64,000 bases of DNA from Mycobacterium florentinum (lineage in GTDB: Bacteria > Actinomycetota > Actinomycetes > Mycobacteriales > Mycobacteriaceae): positions 4,898,001 to 4,962,000 of the forward strand of contig NZ_AP022576.1 of NCBI RefSeq assembly GCF_010730355.1, read 5' to 3'. Shown here in pieces: positions 1 through 9,415 of this stretch (position 1 is its first letter; each line of letters opens with the position of its first letter). The position numbers were made by a program, and so were the translations under genes. The notes beneath the pieces were generated by a model. The model was not told the DNA's origin. It did no database searches and worked only from the letters and a program-made list of their open reading frames with translations.

Positions 1-434
1 TACGCATCACCGCGATCGACACGGCCACCGGCGAATTGGTGGTCTTCGACTCCGACTCGGGTGTGGACCTGGTCGATGCGGTGGCGGCCAGTTGCGCGGT
101 GCCGGGGGCGTGGCCGCCGGTGACGATCGCGGGCCGGCGGTATATGGACGGTGGGGTGGCCAGCTCGGTGAACCTCGACGTCGCCCGCGACTGCGACGCG
201 GCCGTGGTGTTGGTGCCCGCGGCGGCCGACGCTCCATCGCCGTTCGGCGGCGGGCCGGCCGCCGAGATCGCGGCGTTCGGCGGCACCGCATTCGGGGTGT
301 TCGCCGACGCCGCCTCGTTGAAAGCGTTCGGCCCCAACCTGTTAGACCCCCGCTGTCGCGTCAGCTCGGCCGAAGCGGGGCGGGACCAGGGCCGTCGCGA
401 AGCGCGGGCCATCGCCCGGTTCTTGGGTGCCTGA
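1..434 (+). CDS. Patatin-like phospholipase, C-terminal part (Rv1062-like)
   Basis: This is the 3' end of a gene that begins before the window; the frame is open from the first bases to the TGA at 432-434. The visible part has the patatin core downstream of the nucleophile: a C-A-V-P-G-A-W-P-P stretch, then RYMDGGVASSVN, where the Asp of DGG is the second member of the Ser-Asp dyad. The Ser (GxSxG) half lies outside the window. Patatins hydrolyse acyl esters of lipids. It is followed tail-to-tail by a second patatin-like gene on the other strand, the same pairing as Rv1062/Rv1063c of M. tuberculosis (recalled gene order). The substrate is unknown. Confidence 0.85.
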   Translation, partial: RITAIDTATGELVVFDSDSGVDLVDAVAASCAVPGAWPPVTIAGRRYMDGGVASSVNLDVARDCDAAVVLVPAAADAPSPFGGGPAAEIAAFGGTAFGVFADAASLKAFGPNLLDPRCRVSSAEAGRDQGRREARAIARFLGA

Positions 435-472
435 TCGCGAATTAATAACCGCTGCAACGGTTCTCGTTTTAG

Positions 473-1501
473 TCAGGCCTCGATCGCGGGTTCCTCGGAA
501 GCACGTTCGAGCGAATCCAGCGCCTGGTCGGCAAGCTGCCGGCCGACGTCGATCACCTCGGCTGCCCGGTGGAAATCCAGGCTCCGGCACGTCGAGCGTG
601 GAACCTCGATCAACAGGTCCGGTGGGTAGGCCGACAGCGTGTGCCGGGTCAGCGCCGACTGGGCGATGTCGAAGGCCCGGTACATGACCTCGAAGCTGCC
701 CAGTTTCGGAACTCCGGGCGCCTCCACGAGTTCGTCGCCGTCATCCTCGCCCGATTCCTCCGAGTCGGTGTCCGACGCGAAGCGGTTCAGCACGGCCCGC
801 GCGGTGGGCCGGTCGAGCAGCGAGCGCACGGCCGATGTGTCGAGGAACGCAGTGGTGCTGCGCACCATGCGGTTCAGCAGCTCGACGGTCGCCCCGGGCT
901 CGGGTTCTCGTTTCGCGATCACCTCGGTGCCGCTGACGCCCACGGCGATCGTCAGGTCGGCGTTGACCGCGGCGAGCGGGGCCATCGGCAACGGATCGAG
1001 GATGCCGCCGTCGGCCAGCAGGCGTCCGCCGACTTCGTGGGGAGGTATCACCCCCGGAATCGCGATCGATGCCCGGATCGCCTCGTCGAGCGGACCGTCC
1101 TGAAACCACACCGACTTGCCGGCCAGCAGGTCGGTTGCCACCGCGGTGTAGGGGATCGGCAGTTCCTCGATCGTGACCGGGCCGAGGATGTCGCGCACCG
1201 CCTCGAGGATTTTCTCGGCCCGCATCACCCCCGCCGCGCTGATCGACGGGTCCAGCAGCCGCAGGATGGTGCGCTGCGTCAACGACTTCGCCCAGTCGGC
1301 GAACTCGTCGAGTCGCCCGGCGGCCTGCAGACCGCCGATCATCGCGCCCATTGAGGAGCCGGTGATCCCGACGATCTCGAAGCCGCGCTCATGCAGCGCC
1401 TCGATCACCCCGATATGGGCGTAGCCCCGGGCGCCACCGCTGCCCAGCGCCACGGCGACCCGGGGACGTGATGCTCGACGCGCGACGGCTTCGCCAGACA
1501 C
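473..1501 (-). CDS. Patatin-like phospholipase/esterase (Rv1063c-like)
   Basis: 342 aa, GTG start. The complete patatin signature is visible: glycine-rich oxyanion loop GSGGARG (residues 20-26), nucleophile elbow GSSMG with Ser50, and DGG with the catalytic Asp164. An acidic linker (about residues 250-258, SEESGEDDGDE) separates the catalytic domain from a C-terminal helical part. There is no signal peptide, so it is probably cytosolic or peripheral. The family consists of Ser-Asp lipid acyl hydrolases; the substrate cannot be told. It lies convergent with the patatin fragment at the window start. The spacing of a ribosome site before the GTG is poor, so a nearby alternative start is possible. 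Confidence 0.88.
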   Translation of the reverse strand: MSGEAVARRASRPRVAVALGSGGARGYAHIGVIEALHERGFEIVGITGSSMGAMIGGLQAAGRLDEFADWAKSLTQRTILRLLDPSISAAGVMRAEKILEAVRDILGPVTIEELPIPYTAVATDLLAGKSVWFQDGPLDEAIRASIAIPGVIPPHEVGGRLLADGGILDPLPMAPLAAVNADLTIAVGVSGTEVIAKREPEPGATVELLNRMVRSTTAFLDTSAVRSLLDRPTARAVLNRFASDTDSEESGEDDGDELVEAPGVPKLGSFEVMYRAFDIAQSALTRHTLSAYPPDLLIEVPRSTCRSLDFHRAAEVIDVGRQLADQALDSLERASEEPAIEA

Positions 1502-1593
1502 CCCTACATTTTGCGTGCCGCAACGGACCCTGGTCGGGTCGGGGCGGCACTTTTTTCATCCGTGATCGCAATTGCGCAGGAGTTCGAAGGACG

Positions 1594-2049
1594 CTAGTCG
1601 CATTCGTCGTTGGCGGCCGCCCGCGCTGCGGTGATCACCGCCGCCTGCCGCGCCGGGGTCAGGTCCGCCCAACGGGTGTTCCAGCTGCCCGCGGTGGCCG
1701 TCGCCGAGGTCTGGACCATCGCCAAATAGGGCTCGAACTGGGATTCCCCGGTCTTCGGCCGAGCCGCCATCCACACTTTTGCGGCATGACAGGCCTGGTA
1801 GTACTCCTCTTCGGTCGATTCCGCGGGGACATCGACCTTGGTGGTCACCCCGGCGGGGGACAGGCCGATCGCCCCCGGCGATGCCGACGCCGGACCCGGC
1901 GGGGCGGGCGACGGCGACGCGGACGACGACGTGACCTTGCCCGCGGGGGCACCGCCCGACGAGCAGCCCGCGACGGAAAGCGGAGCGATCAAACCAGCCG
2001 CCACAACGAGGGCACCCCATAGCAGGGGGCGATGACTGCACCAGCGCAC
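1594..2049 (-). CDS. lpqV: Lipoprotein LpqV
   Basis: About 151 aa. The N-terminus has a basic n-region, a hydrophobic segment and a lipobox LSVAGC, so the mature protein should start at the Cys and be lipid-anchored on the outer face of the cytoplasmic membrane. A low-complexity Ser/Pro/Ala stretch follows, then a conserved C-terminal domain (SPAGVTTKVD, STEEEYYQAC, WADLTPARQAAVI) that matches the LpqV sequence of M. tuberculosis as I remember it. Function is unknown. The frame stays open to 2136, but GTG at 2049 gives a normal signal-peptide n-region; GTG at 2070 is an alternative. It is transcribed divergently from the cysteine dioxygenase-like gene. Confidence 0.85.
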   Translation of the reverse strand: MRWCSHRPLLWGALVVAAGLIAPLSVAGCSSGGAPAGKVTSSSASPSPAPPGPASASPGAIGLSPAGVTTKVDVPAESTEEEYYQACHAAKVWMAARPKTGESQFEPYLAMVQTSATATAGSWNTRWADLTPARQAAVITAARAAANDECD

Positions 2050-2162
2050 AGCCCTCAATTTATGCAACACTGGCGCCCGTGATGGAGCGCATCGGATTTT
2101 GGGACTGTTGTCGGCCCTGACGCCGCCCTTGCCCAATCCGAATCTCTTGTGGAGCTCTGCCC

Positions 2163-2759
2163 ATGTCTGTACCTGTCGCCAGTTCCGTTGCGTTGCGTTC
2201 GTCGACCATCGTGTCTCCCTCCGCGGGGCCGACGCGGCTGCGGGTTCCCGACCTGCTGCACGCCACCGACCAAGCCGCCGACGACGTGCTCAGCGGCCGT
2301 TGCGACCACCTGCTGCCCGCCGGCGGCGTGCCGGATTCGCGGCGCTGGTTCACCCGCATCCACGGCGACGACGAACTCGACGTATGGCTGATCAGCTGGG
2401 TTCCCGGTCACGCCACCGAATTGCACGACCACGGTGGGTCATTGGGTGCGCTGACCGTGGTATCCGGATCGCTCAACGAATTCCGTTGGGACGGAAGGAA
2501 CTTGCGCCGCCGCCGCCTCGATGCCGGTGATCAGGCCGGTTTCCCGCTGGGTTGGGTGCACGACGTGGTGTGGGCGCCCCGGCCGGTCGCGCGCCCGGTC
2601 CCGGGCGCCGTCACCCCGATCAAGCCACCGGTTGCGCCGACGCTGAGCGTGCACGCGTACTCGCCGCCGCTGAGCGCGATGTCGTACTACGAGGTCACCG
2701 AGAACAGCAGATTGCGCCGCCAGCGCACCGAACTGACCGACCAACCAGAGGGGACGTAG
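2163..2759 (+). CDS. Cysteine dioxygenase-like cupin protein (Rv1065-like)
   Basis: 198 aa. The cupin core is visible: ELHDHGGSLGALTVVSG (residues about 88-104) carries the paired His ligands of the first cupin motif, and GWVHDVVW supplies the second-motif His. This fits the cysteine dioxygenase/PCO type I family of mononuclear iron enzymes that oxidise thiols to sulfinates. The stop codon overlaps the GTG start of the next gene, a rhodanese (TAGTG), so the two are translationally coupled. A thiol dioxygenase next to a sulfurtransferase suggests a shared role in sulfur oxidation or transfer; the actual substrate is inferred, not seen. Confidence 0.85.
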   Translation: MSVPVASSVALRSSTIVSPSAGPTRLRVPDLLHATDQAADDVLSGRCDHLLPAGGVPDSRRWFTRIHGDDELDVWLISWVPGHATELHDHGGSLGALTVVSGSLNEFRWDGRNLRRRRLDAGDQAGFPLGWVHDVVWAPRPVARPVPGAVTPIKPPVAPTLSVHAYSPPLSAMSYYEVTENSRLRRQRTELTDQPEGT

Positions 2760-3199
2760 TGAGCCGTATCGACGTGGTCTTGAGATCCGCCCGACGCCGT
2801 CTTCGCCGGCTCTGCGCCGCCGAGGTGCCCGATGCACTGCGGCGCGGGGCGGTGCTCGTCGATATCCGGCCGCAGGCGCAGCGATTCCGCGAGGGCGAAG
2901 TGCCGGGCGCGCTGGTGATCGAACGCAATGTCCTGGAATGGCGTTGCGACCCGACCAGCGACGCCCGCCTGCCCGAAGCCGTCGGCGACGACGTCGAGTG
3001 GGTGATCCTGTGTTCGGAGGGCTACACGTCCAGCCTGGCGGCGGCCGCGCTGCTCGACATCGGGCTGCACCGGGCCACTGACGTCGTCGGCGGCTATCAC
3101 GCGCTGGCCGGCGCCGGGGTGCTGGCCGAATTGGGCGGCGAGTCGATTGACGCGGCGGCGCTGGCCAATACCGGCGCCAGCGTCCGCCGCTGGCTCTAG
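2759..3199 (+). CDS. Rhodanese-like sulfurtransferase (Rv1066-like)
   Basis: 146 aa single-domain rhodanese. Visible features are VDIRPQAQRFREGEVPGA (the D-x-R and H/E-x-PGA elements of the fold) and the active-site loop CSEGYTS with Cys85, which would carry the persulfide. GTG at 2759 overlaps the upstream stop codon by one base, giving tight coupling to the cysteine dioxygenase-like gene. The stop codon lies directly against that of the convergent gene on the minus strand with no spacer, so no PE_PGRS gene sits here, unlike the same place in M. tuberculosis. Confidence 0.88.
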   Translation: MSRIDVVLRSARRRLRRLCAAEVPDALRRGAVLVDIRPQAQRFREGEVPGALVIERNVLEWRCDPTSDARLPEAVGDDVEWVILCSEGYTSSLAAAALLDIGLHRATDVVGGYHALAGAGVLAELGGESIDAAALANTGASVRRWL

Positions 3200-4990
3200 C
3201 TAGTCGTTGGCGTGCAACAACGGTCGCAGCCGTTCGGTTTTCTCCGGCGTCCACCCGGGCGGTGACAACACCGCGGCCCAGCCGTTGGCGACGTCGGCGA
3301 CGTAGCGGTGGCCATGTCCGTCGGGCACATCCACGGCAACCGCCATATCCGCCGACACTTGCAGGAACGTCACCACCGGGATCCAATTCGTCTGCGGCAG
3401 CACGTCATAGCCCCGCCTCTCGCGCAGCCAATCCGGTTCGCTGAACAGCAGATCCGGTGTCCACCAGGCGATCGGGTCGGAGGCGTGCTGCAAATACACC
3501 ACCCGCGGTGTACCCCACGGATCCTTGGGGCGATCCAGATTGTTTGGGCGAGCGACGAATCGGACGTTGTGGCCGTCGTTGTAGATGGGCAGCCACTCCG
3601 GCGAACCGGCGTCTCGGGTGGCGGTCAGGTCCGTCCAGATGGTGTTGTTGAACGTCGGCCCGCTGAACAGGGCGCCGTCGGTGCGGGCCACGACATTGTT
3701 GAGGCTCATGAACGGCGCCTCACCGCCGAACGATCCCAGGCTCTCGCCGAACACCACGAGCTTCGGGCGATGCCCCTCGGGCAGTTGCCGGATCAGTTTG
3801 TCGACGGCCTCGAACAGTGCCTGGCCGGCGTGCCGGGCGTTCTCCTTGTCCACCAGAAACGACAGCCAGCTCGGCAAGAACGAGTACTGCATGCTGACGA
3901 TCGCGGAGTTGCCGTTGTACATGTATTCCAGCGCCGACGCTTCGGCTTCGTTGATCCAACCCGTCCCGGTAGTCGTTGCGACCGCGACGATTTCGCGCTG
4001 TAGACCGCCCTCGCGTTGCAGTTCGCGCGCCGCTAGGTCGGCGGTGGCGGTGATGTTGTCGGCGGACTTCAGGCCGGCATAGGCGCGGATCGGTTCGGTG
4101 GCCGGGGCTCCGTTGAAACGGGTCAGCTGGTCGACCGACGGGCCGCCGCTGACGAAGATACGGCCCTGGTGGCCCAGCGATTCCCACGACACCAGGGACT
4201 GCGGGCCACCGGATCGCAGCGGGCTTTTCGGCTGTGCGATCTCGGGGCTCATCTCGTTGTTCGCCGAGGCGAACGTGTTGTTCAGTGTGCGCATCGTGAA
4301 TTTGATGACCACGCCGTTGAGCAGGGTGATCGTCAGGACCACCAGCGCCACCACCACGATGGTGGCCGAGACACGAAACGGCGCGATCCGATCGAGTTGT
4401 CCCACAAGGAAACTGACCAGCATGCGGATGGCCTGCCCGATTTCGACGACCGTGAACAGCACGATGAACGACAGCACTGCGGCCAGTGGGTAGTCGTACC
4501 ACTGCAGATGTGGGACACCCATCAGGTCCCGCACGTCGTCTTGCCACACGTGAAACCAGATCGCCATCAGCACCTGGCCGACGACGGCGACCGGGATCAG
4601 CACCTTCCACGCCCAGCGCGGCGGTGGCGGGGAGGACTCCTTGGAGCGCATGTACCGGACCAGCCAGACCGAGAAGACGCCCAGCCCGTAGCCGATGGCG
4701 CCGGAGAACCCGCTGACCAGCGCCTGGAACAGCGGGCCGCGCGGCAGCAGCGACGGCGTCAACGAGAACCAGATGAAGATCAGGCCGACCGTGGTGCCGG
4801 TGAACGTGTAGTGGCGGACCCAGAACGGCTTGGTGGCGATCTCCACCAGACCGGCGGAGTCAAGGTCTTCCGGCTCCGCGTCGGTTTTGGTGGCAACGCC
4901 TCCGGGCGGGGCGTCGGGCGAGCCCGCGAGTTTGTCTGCGCCGACGGCTGATTCGTCGCCGGTGCCGGTCGCAGAACCAGGCTCGCTCAC
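3200..4990 (-). CDS. Membrane-anchored alpha/beta-hydrolase (Rv1069c-like)
   Basis: 596 aa. After an acidic, Pro/Ala-rich cytosolic N-terminus (about 45 residues) come several hydrophobic helices (roughly residues 60-240), then an extracytoplasmic or cytosolic alpha/beta-hydrolase domain with the nucleophile elbow GESLGSFGG, and HASDPIAWW and GHGHRY near the C-terminus that can supply the acid and His. This layout matches the actinobacterial family of transmembrane N-terminal plus Abhydrolase_9-type proteins. GTG start. It ends flush against the rhodanese gene on the plus strand and lies upstream-adjacent to echA8. Substrate unknown; a lipid ester is likely from the membrane anchor. Confidence 0.85.
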   Translation of the reverse strand: MSEPGSATGTGDESAVGADKLAGSPDAPPGGVATKTDAEPEDLDSAGLVEIATKPFWVRHYTFTGTTVGLIFIWFSLTPSLLPRGPLFQALVSGFSGAIGYGLGVFSVWLVRYMRSKESSPPPPRWAWKVLIPVAVVGQVLMAIWFHVWQDDVRDLMGVPHLQWYDYPLAAVLSFIVLFTVVEIGQAIRMLVSFLVGQLDRIAPFRVSATIVVVALVVLTITLLNGVVIKFTMRTLNNTFASANNEMSPEIAQPKSPLRSGGPQSLVSWESLGHQGRIFVSGGPSVDQLTRFNGAPATEPIRAYAGLKSADNITATADLAARELQREGGLQREIVAVATTTGTGWINEAEASALEYMYNGNSAIVSMQYSFLPSWLSFLVDKENARHAGQALFEAVDKLIRQLPEGHRPKLVVFGESLGSFGGEAPFMSLNNVVARTDGALFSGPTFNNTIWTDLTATRDAGSPEWLPIYNDGHNVRFVARPNNLDRPKDPWGTPRVVYLQHASDPIAWWTPDLLFSEPDWLRERRGYDVLPQTNWIPVVTFLQVSADMAVAVDVPDGHGHRYVADVANGWAAVLSPPGWTPEKTERLRPLLHAND

Positions 4991-5000
4991 GTCGGGGATC

Positions 5001-5795
5001 TTACCGATGCGTGAAGTTGGGAGCCCGCTTTTCGACGAATGCCGCCATCCCTTCGGATTGATCCTCCGTTGCGAAAGTCGAATGGAACAGCCTGCGTTCG
5101 TAGAGAAGTCCCTCGGCCAGGGTGGATTCGAAGGCCCGGTTGACGGCTTCCTTGGCCATCCGGGACGCCGAGAGCGACATCTGCGAAATCGTGGTGGCGA
5201 CGGCCTTGGCCTCGCTGAGCAGATCGTCGGCCGGTACCACCCGCGACACCAGGCCGCTGCGTTCGGCTTCCTCGGCGCCGATGGTGCGACCGGTCAGGAT
5301 CAGGTCCATCGCCTTGGCCTTGCCGATAGCGCGGGTCAGGCGCTGCGAACCGCCCATGCCCGGCAGTACACCGAGTTTGATCTCGGGCTGGCCGAACTTC
5401 GCGGTGTCGGCGGCGATCAGCAGATCGCACATCATCGCGAGCTCGCAGCCGCCGCCGAGCGCGTATCCGGCCACCGCGGCGATCGTCGGGGTACGCACGG
5501 CGGACAGCTTGCCCCAGGTGGCGAAGAAATCGGAGCCGTACGCGTCGGCGAAGCTGAGCCCGGCCATCTCCTTGATGTCCGCGCCCGCTGCGAAGGCCTT
5601 GCCGCCTGCGCCGGTGATGATGATCGCACCGATGCCCGGATCGTTGTCGAATTCTGTTGCCGCACTCGTGACTTCGTTCATCACCTGGCTGTTGAGCGCG
5701 TTGAGCGCCTGCGGCCGGTTCAGCGTGATGATTCCGACTCGCTCGTCGCGCTCGATCAGGATGGTTTCGTAGTTTTTTGGGGTGTTCTCGCTCAT
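5001..5795 (-). CDS. echA8: Enoyl-CoA hydratase EchA8
   Basis: 264 aa crotonase-fold protein. Visible are [13 protein letters not shown], the oxyanion-hole stretch [26 protein letters not shown] with the first catalytic Glu, and [14 protein letters not shown] with the second Glu region replaced as in short-chain hydratases. The enzyme hydrates trans-2-enoyl-CoA in beta-oxidation. It lies 13 bases downstream of the echA9 gene on the same strand and is probably cotranscribed with it. The sequence is close to Rv1070c as remembered. Confidence 0.93.
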   Translation of the reverse strand: MSENTPKNYETILIERDERVGIITLNRPQALNALNSQVMNEVTSAATEFDNDPGIGAIIITGAGGKAFAAGADIKEMAGLSFADAYGSDFFATWGKLSAVRTPTIAAVAGYALGGGCELAMMCDLLIAADTAKFGQPEIKLGVLPGMGGSQRLTRAIGKAKAMDLILTGRTIGAEEAERSGLVSRVVPADDLLSEAKAVATTISQMSLSASRMAKEAVNRAFESTLAEGLLYERRLFHSTFATEDQSEGMAAFVEKRAPNFTHR

Positions 5796-5808
5796 CCAAA
5801 TCGCCTTT

Positions 5809-6858
5809 CTAGAAACTCAAGTCGTCGTCGACCGGCGCGAAATACGCGTCGATGTCGGCCGCGGAAACCGCGGCGAAGTCCGGCGGCGACCACTTCGGGT
5901 TGCGATCCTTGTCGATGATCTGTGCTCGAATGCCTTCCACCAGGTCGTGAGAGCGCGCCGATGCCGACGACACTCGATAGTCTTGGACCAGAACCTCTTC
6001 CAGTGTGTCCATCTTGGCGGCTCGCCGGATCGCCTCCAGCGTCACCGACACCGCGATGGGGGACCGGGTGGCGATCAGCTCGGCGGCCTTTCGTGCCGGC
6101 TCGGCGTGATGCTTGCGCAGCGCCGCGATGATGTCCTGCGCGGTGTCGCCGGCAAAGCACTCGTCAATCCAAGACTGTTGTGCGACAAGGTCACTGGGCG
6201 GTGGCTCGACGGCGTGGGCAGCCAGTGCGCTCTCGATGCCGTCGTCGACGATCGCTTGGCTGAATGCCTCGAGTTTGTCGTGCGGCATGTAGTGGTCGGC
6301 CAATCCCAGTGCGATGGCGTCGGATCCGGAAAGCGTCGCGCCGCTCAGCGCGGCGTAGAGCCCCAGGCCGCCCGGCGCCCGGGACAGGATGAACGCCCCG
6401 CCGACGTCGGGGATGAATCCGATGCCGACCTCCGGCATTGCCACCTTCGAGGTTTCGGTGACCACGCGCACGTTGCCGTGCGCGCTGACGCCGACGCCGC
6501 CGCCCATCACGATGCCGTCCATCAACGCCACGTACGGCTTGGCGAACCGGCCGATCTGGCCGTTGAGCAGATACTCGTCGTGCCAGAACTTCCGCACCTC
6601 GACGCCGTCCTTGCGGGCGCTGTGATAGACCGCGACCACGTCGCCGCCGGCGCACAACCCGCGCTCGCCGGCCCCCGACAGCACCACCGCGCGCACCGCG
6701 TCGTCGCTTTCCCAGCGCGTCAGCAACGGGCCCAGCACGTCGACCATCGTCTGATTCAGCGAGTTGATTGCTTTGGGGCGGTTGAGCGTGATCAGGCCGA
6801 CGCCATTGTCGACACGGGCCAAAATCTCGTCGGATTCCTCAGTCGCGCCTTCGGTCAC
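5809..6858 (-). CDS. echA9: 3-Hydroxyisobutyryl-CoA hydrolase-like EchA9
   Basis: About 349 aa, longer than normal hydratases. The crotonase core is followed by a C-terminal extension with NPKWSPPDF and PVDDDLSF, which is the signature of 3-hydroxyisobutyryl-CoA hydrolases. The motifs [12 protein letters not shown] and [11 protein letters not shown] are intact, and [13 protein letters not shown] carries the catalytic Glu. The hydrolase frees 3-hydroxyisobutyrate in valine degradation; mycobacterial members are named EchA9 although they may act as hydrolases. GTG at 6858 sits 5 nt after GAGAGGG; GTG at 6864 is also in frame. First gene of the echA9-echA8 operon. Confidence 0.9.
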   Translation of the reverse strand: MTEGATEESDEILARVDNGVGLITLNRPKAINSLNQTMVDVLGPLLTRWESDDAVRAVVLSGAGERGLCAGGDVVAVYHSARKDGVEVRKFWHDEYLLNGQIGRFAKPYVALMDGIVMGGGVGVSAHGNVRVVTETSKVAMPEVGIGFIPDVGGAFILSRAPGGLGLYAALSGATLSGSDAIALGLADHYMPHDKLEAFSQAIVDDGIESALAAHAVEPPPSDLVAQQSWIDECFAGDTAQDIIAALRKHHAEPARKAAELIATRSPIAVSVTLEAIRRAAKMDTLEEVLVQDYRVSSASARSHDLVEGIRAQIIDKDRNPKWSPPDFAAVSAADIDAYFAPVDDDLSF

Positions 6859-7117
6859 GCCCACCCTCTCGTCCGTTTTCGGGGCCGCAATCTGTGCCCT
6901 GAGTGTCGCCCTGATGACTTCTGGGCCTTGACCAGCAATCTAGATCGTGACAACCGAAGCGCTGCCCGCGGGTAAGGATTATGTTTGAGCCGACGACAGG
7001 CACCTGGCGCGGAGATACCCTGAACACACCAGTTCCGTTGGGAACTTGGGAAGGCGACTGATCGTTGAGCAAGTGTTCGCACGGCTCGAAGCCACAGTCC
7101 TAGGAGAGGATCCGACG

Positions 7118-7957
7118 GTGCGGGAGACCAGCAACCCGGTATTTCGTTCGCTGCCCAAGCAGAGCGGCGGATATGCGCAATTCGGCACTGGCGCGGCCCA
7201 GATGCAGCAGGGGTACTACCAAGCCGACCCCTACACGGCTCCATACCAGGAGGCCAGGGCCACCCGGCCGGTGACCATCGACGACGTCGTCACCAAGACG
7301 GGCATCACGCTGGGCGTGCTGACCGTCGCGGCGATCGTCTCGTACTTCATGGTGTCGGCCAACCTCGCCCTGGCGATGCCGCTGACCCTGGTCGGGGCGC
7401 TCGGCGGTTTCGTGCTGGTGATGATCGCGACCTTCGGCCGCAAGCAGGACAACCCGGGCATCGTGCTCAGCTACGCCGTCCTCGAGGGCCTGTTCCTCGG
7501 CGCGGTCTCGTTCGTCTTCGCCAACTTCCAGGTGTCGAACGTCAACGCCGGCGCGCTGATCGGCGAGGCGGTCCTGGGCACCTTCGGGGTGTTCTTCGGC
7601 ATGCTCGTCGTCTACAAGACCGGCGCTATCCGGGTGACCCCCAAGTTCACCCGTTGGGTGGTCGGCGCGATGTTCGGTGCGCTGGCCCTGATGATCGGCA
7701 ACCTCGTCATCGGGTTCTTCAACCATGGAACGGGTCTGGGTCTGCGCAGCGGTGGACCGTTGGCGATCCTGTTCTCGCTGGTCGTGATCGGCATTGCCGC
7801 GTTCAGCTTCCTGATCGACTTCGATGCGGCCGACCAGATGATCCGCGCGGGAGCTCCCGAGAAGGCGGCGTGGGGTATCGCGCTCGGCCTGACCGTGACG
7901 CTGGTCTGGCTGTACCTCGAGATCCTGCGTCTGCTCAGTTATCTGCAGAACGATTAG
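7118..7957 (+). CDS. Bax inhibitor-1/YccA family membrane protein (Rv1072-like)
   Basis: 279 aa. A Gln/Tyr-rich cytosolic N-terminus (about 50 residues) is followed by seven hydrophobic helices, ending with a charged short tail. The pattern (TLGVLTVAAIVSYFM, VLEGLFLGAVSFVF, the conserved IDFDAADQMIRAGAP turn, and a last helix with TVTLVWLYLEILRLL) is that of the Bax inhibitor-1-like family, which includes calcium-leak channels. The GTG at 7118 follows AGGAGAGG by 6 nt and gives a length equal to Rv1072; an upstream in-frame start at 7046 lacks support. A strong intrinsic terminator follows at 7972-8004. Confidence 0.88.
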   Translation: MRETSNPVFRSLPKQSGGYAQFGTGAAQMQQGYYQADPYTAPYQEARATRPVTIDDVVTKTGITLGVLTVAAIVSYFMVSANLALAMPLTLVGALGGFVLVMIATFGRKQDNPGIVLSYAVLEGLFLGAVSFVFANFQVSNVNAGALIGEAVLGTFGVFFGMLVVYKTGAIRVTPKFTRWVVGAMFGALALMIGNLVIGFFNHGTGLGLRSGGPLAILFSLVVIGIAAFSFLIDFDAADQMIRAGAPEKAAWGIALGLTVTLVWLYLEILRLLSYLQND

Positions 7958-7971
7958 CTTCATCCACGGAG

Positions 7972-8004
7972 AAAGTCGGCGCGCCCACGGGCGTGCCGGC
8001 TTTT
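7972..8004 (+). terminator. Rho-independent terminator after the Bax-inhibitor-like gene
   Basis: Two 15-nt arms (7972-7986 and 7989-8003) are fully complementary allowing two G-U pairs; in practice the closing CCC/GGG opens to form the loop. A short T run (8001-8004) ends the right arm. It starts 15 bases after the stop codon. Confidence 0.7.
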
Positions 8005-8057
8005 CCGTTGCCTGCCGCGTCGGCTTTTCGTTGCGCTAGAGCGGTCCCGGCCGCATC

Positions 8058-8161
8058 GAGTGTGCGATCACGGCTTTGAGTGTGCAGCTACGGCGGCTTC
8101 ACCCGGCGTGTCGCCGCCCTGGGCGCACACTCAAAGCCGCGAGCGCACACTCAAAGCCGCG
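8058..8161. repeat. Intergenic inverted/direct repeat with GAGTGTGC cores
   Basis: The left arm 8058-8085 and the right arm 8125-8152 are 28-bp inverted repeats with two mismatches; each arm holds GAGTGTGC twice around CGGCTTTGA. On the right side the 20-bp unit GCGCACACTCAAAGCCGCGA occurs twice in tandem (8124-8163 region), followed by a decayed third copy (GCGCGCACTCGA). The repeat lies in the convergent gap between the Bax-inhibitor-like gene and fadA3. Confidence 0.75.
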
Positions 8162-8177
8162 AGCGCGCACTCGACGA

Positions 8178-8210
8178 GCTAGCTGAGCCGCAACGTGCTA
8201 GCTGAGCCGC
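8178..8210. repeat. 14-bp direct repeat duplicating the fadA3 3' end
   Basis: GCTAGCTGAGCCGC occurs at 8178-8191 and again at 8197-8210, a 19-bp period. The second copy contains the fadA3 stop codon and last codons, so the first copy is a duplicate of the gene end lying just downstream of it. Confidence 0.7.
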
Positions 8211-9415
8211 TCGATCACCATCGCCATGCCCTGGCCGCCGCCGACGCACATGGTCTCCAGACCGAACGTCTTGTCGTGGGTCTGCAGGTTGTTGATCAGC
8301 GTCGTGGCGATCCGGGCGCCGGTCATGCCGAACGGGTGGCCCAGCGCGATCGCACCACCGGAGACGTTCAGCTTGTCCTCGTCCATGCCCAGCTCGCGGG
8401 CCGAGCCCAGCACCTGGACCGCGAAGGCCTCGTTGATCTCGTAGAGGTCGATGTCGTTGATCGACATGCCGGCCCGGGCCAGCGCCTTCTTGGACGCCTC
8501 GATCGGGCCCAGCCCCATGATCTCGGGGGATAGGCCGCTTACACCGGTGGACACGATGCGGGCCAGCGGCGTCAGGCCCAGCTCCTTGGCCTTGGTGTCG
8601 CTCATGATGACCAGCGCCGCCGCGCCGTCGTTGAGCGGACAGGCGTTGCCCGCGGTCACCGTGCCGTTGGGCCGAAAGACCGGCTTGAGCTCGCTGATCT
8701 TCTCGTACGTGGTGCCGGGCCGCGGCCCGTCGTCGGTGCTCACCGTGGTGCCGTCGGGCAGTTTGACCGGCGTGATCTCACGCTCGAAGAACCCGCTCTT
8801 GATCGCTTCCTCGGCGCGGTTCTGGCTGCGCACTCCCCAGTGATCCTGGTCTTCGCGGCTGACGCCGGTCAGCAGCGCGACGTTCTCCGCGGTCTGCCCC
8901 ATCGCGATGTAGACGTCGGGAAGGTTCTCGTCGGCGCGGGGGTCGTGCCACTCGTCGGCGCCACCGGCCGCGGCCGCGGAGCGCTCCTGCGCCTCGTTGA
9001 ACAGCTCATTCTTGGTGTCCGGCCACGAGTCGGCGCTGCCCTTGGCGAAGCGGGACACGGTCTCCACACCCGCCGAGATGAACACGTCGCCCTCGCCCGC
9101 CTTGATCGCGTGGAACGCCATCCGGCTGGTCTGCAGCGATGACGAGCAATACCGGTTGACGGTGGTGCCGGGCAGGAAGTCGTAGCCCAGTTCGACGGCG
9201 ACGACGCGCGCCAGGTTGAATCCGGACTCACCGCCGGGCTGGCCGCAGCCCAGCATCAGGTCGTCGATCTGATGCGGGTTGAGCGCGGGGACCTTGTCGA
9301 GCGCGGCGCGCACCATCTGGGCGGCCAGGTCGTCGGGCCGCATGCTGACCAGCGAGCCCTTCATGGCCCGTCCGATCGGCGAGCGGGCGGCGGAGACGAT
9401 GACGGCTTCGGGCAT
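8198..9415 (-). CDS. fadA3: Acetyl-CoA acetyltransferase / beta-ketothiolase FadA3
   Basis: 405 aa, the length of FadA3. Thiolase motifs are all present: NRYCSSSLQ with the nucleophilic Cys (about residue 92), [16 protein letters not shown] with the active-site His, and [10 protein letters not shown] with the second catalytic Cys near the C-terminus. It cleaves 3-ketoacyl-CoA or condenses acetyl-CoA units. The ATG at 9415 follows GGAGGGA by 5-6 nt, which decides against the longer frame that opens at 9463. Its 3' end is duplicated in the intergenic region. Confidence 0.93.
   Translation of the reverse strand: MPEAVIVSAARSPIGRAMKGSLVSMRPDDLAAQMVRAALDKVPALNPHQIDDLMLGCGQPGGESGFNLARVVAVELGYDFLPGTTVNRYCSSSLQTSRMAFHAIKAGEGDVFISAGVETVSRFAKGSADSWPDTKNELFNEAQERSAAAAGGADEWHDPRADENLPDVYIAMGQTAENVALLTGVSREDQDHWGVRSQNRAEEAIKSGFFEREITPVKLPDGTTVSTDDGPRPGTTYEKISELKPVFRPNGTVTAGNACPLNDGAAALVIMSDTKAKELGLTPLARIVSTGVSGLSPEIMGLGPIEASKKALARAGMSINDIDLYEINEAFAVQVLGSARELGMDEDKLNVSGGAIALGHPFGMTGARIATTLINNLQTHDKTFGLETMCVGGGQGMAMVIERLS

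Noticed and set aside
7046..7117. Upstream start of the Bax-inhibitor-like gene
   Set aside because: GTG 7118 has AGGAGAGG at good spacing and yields the family length.
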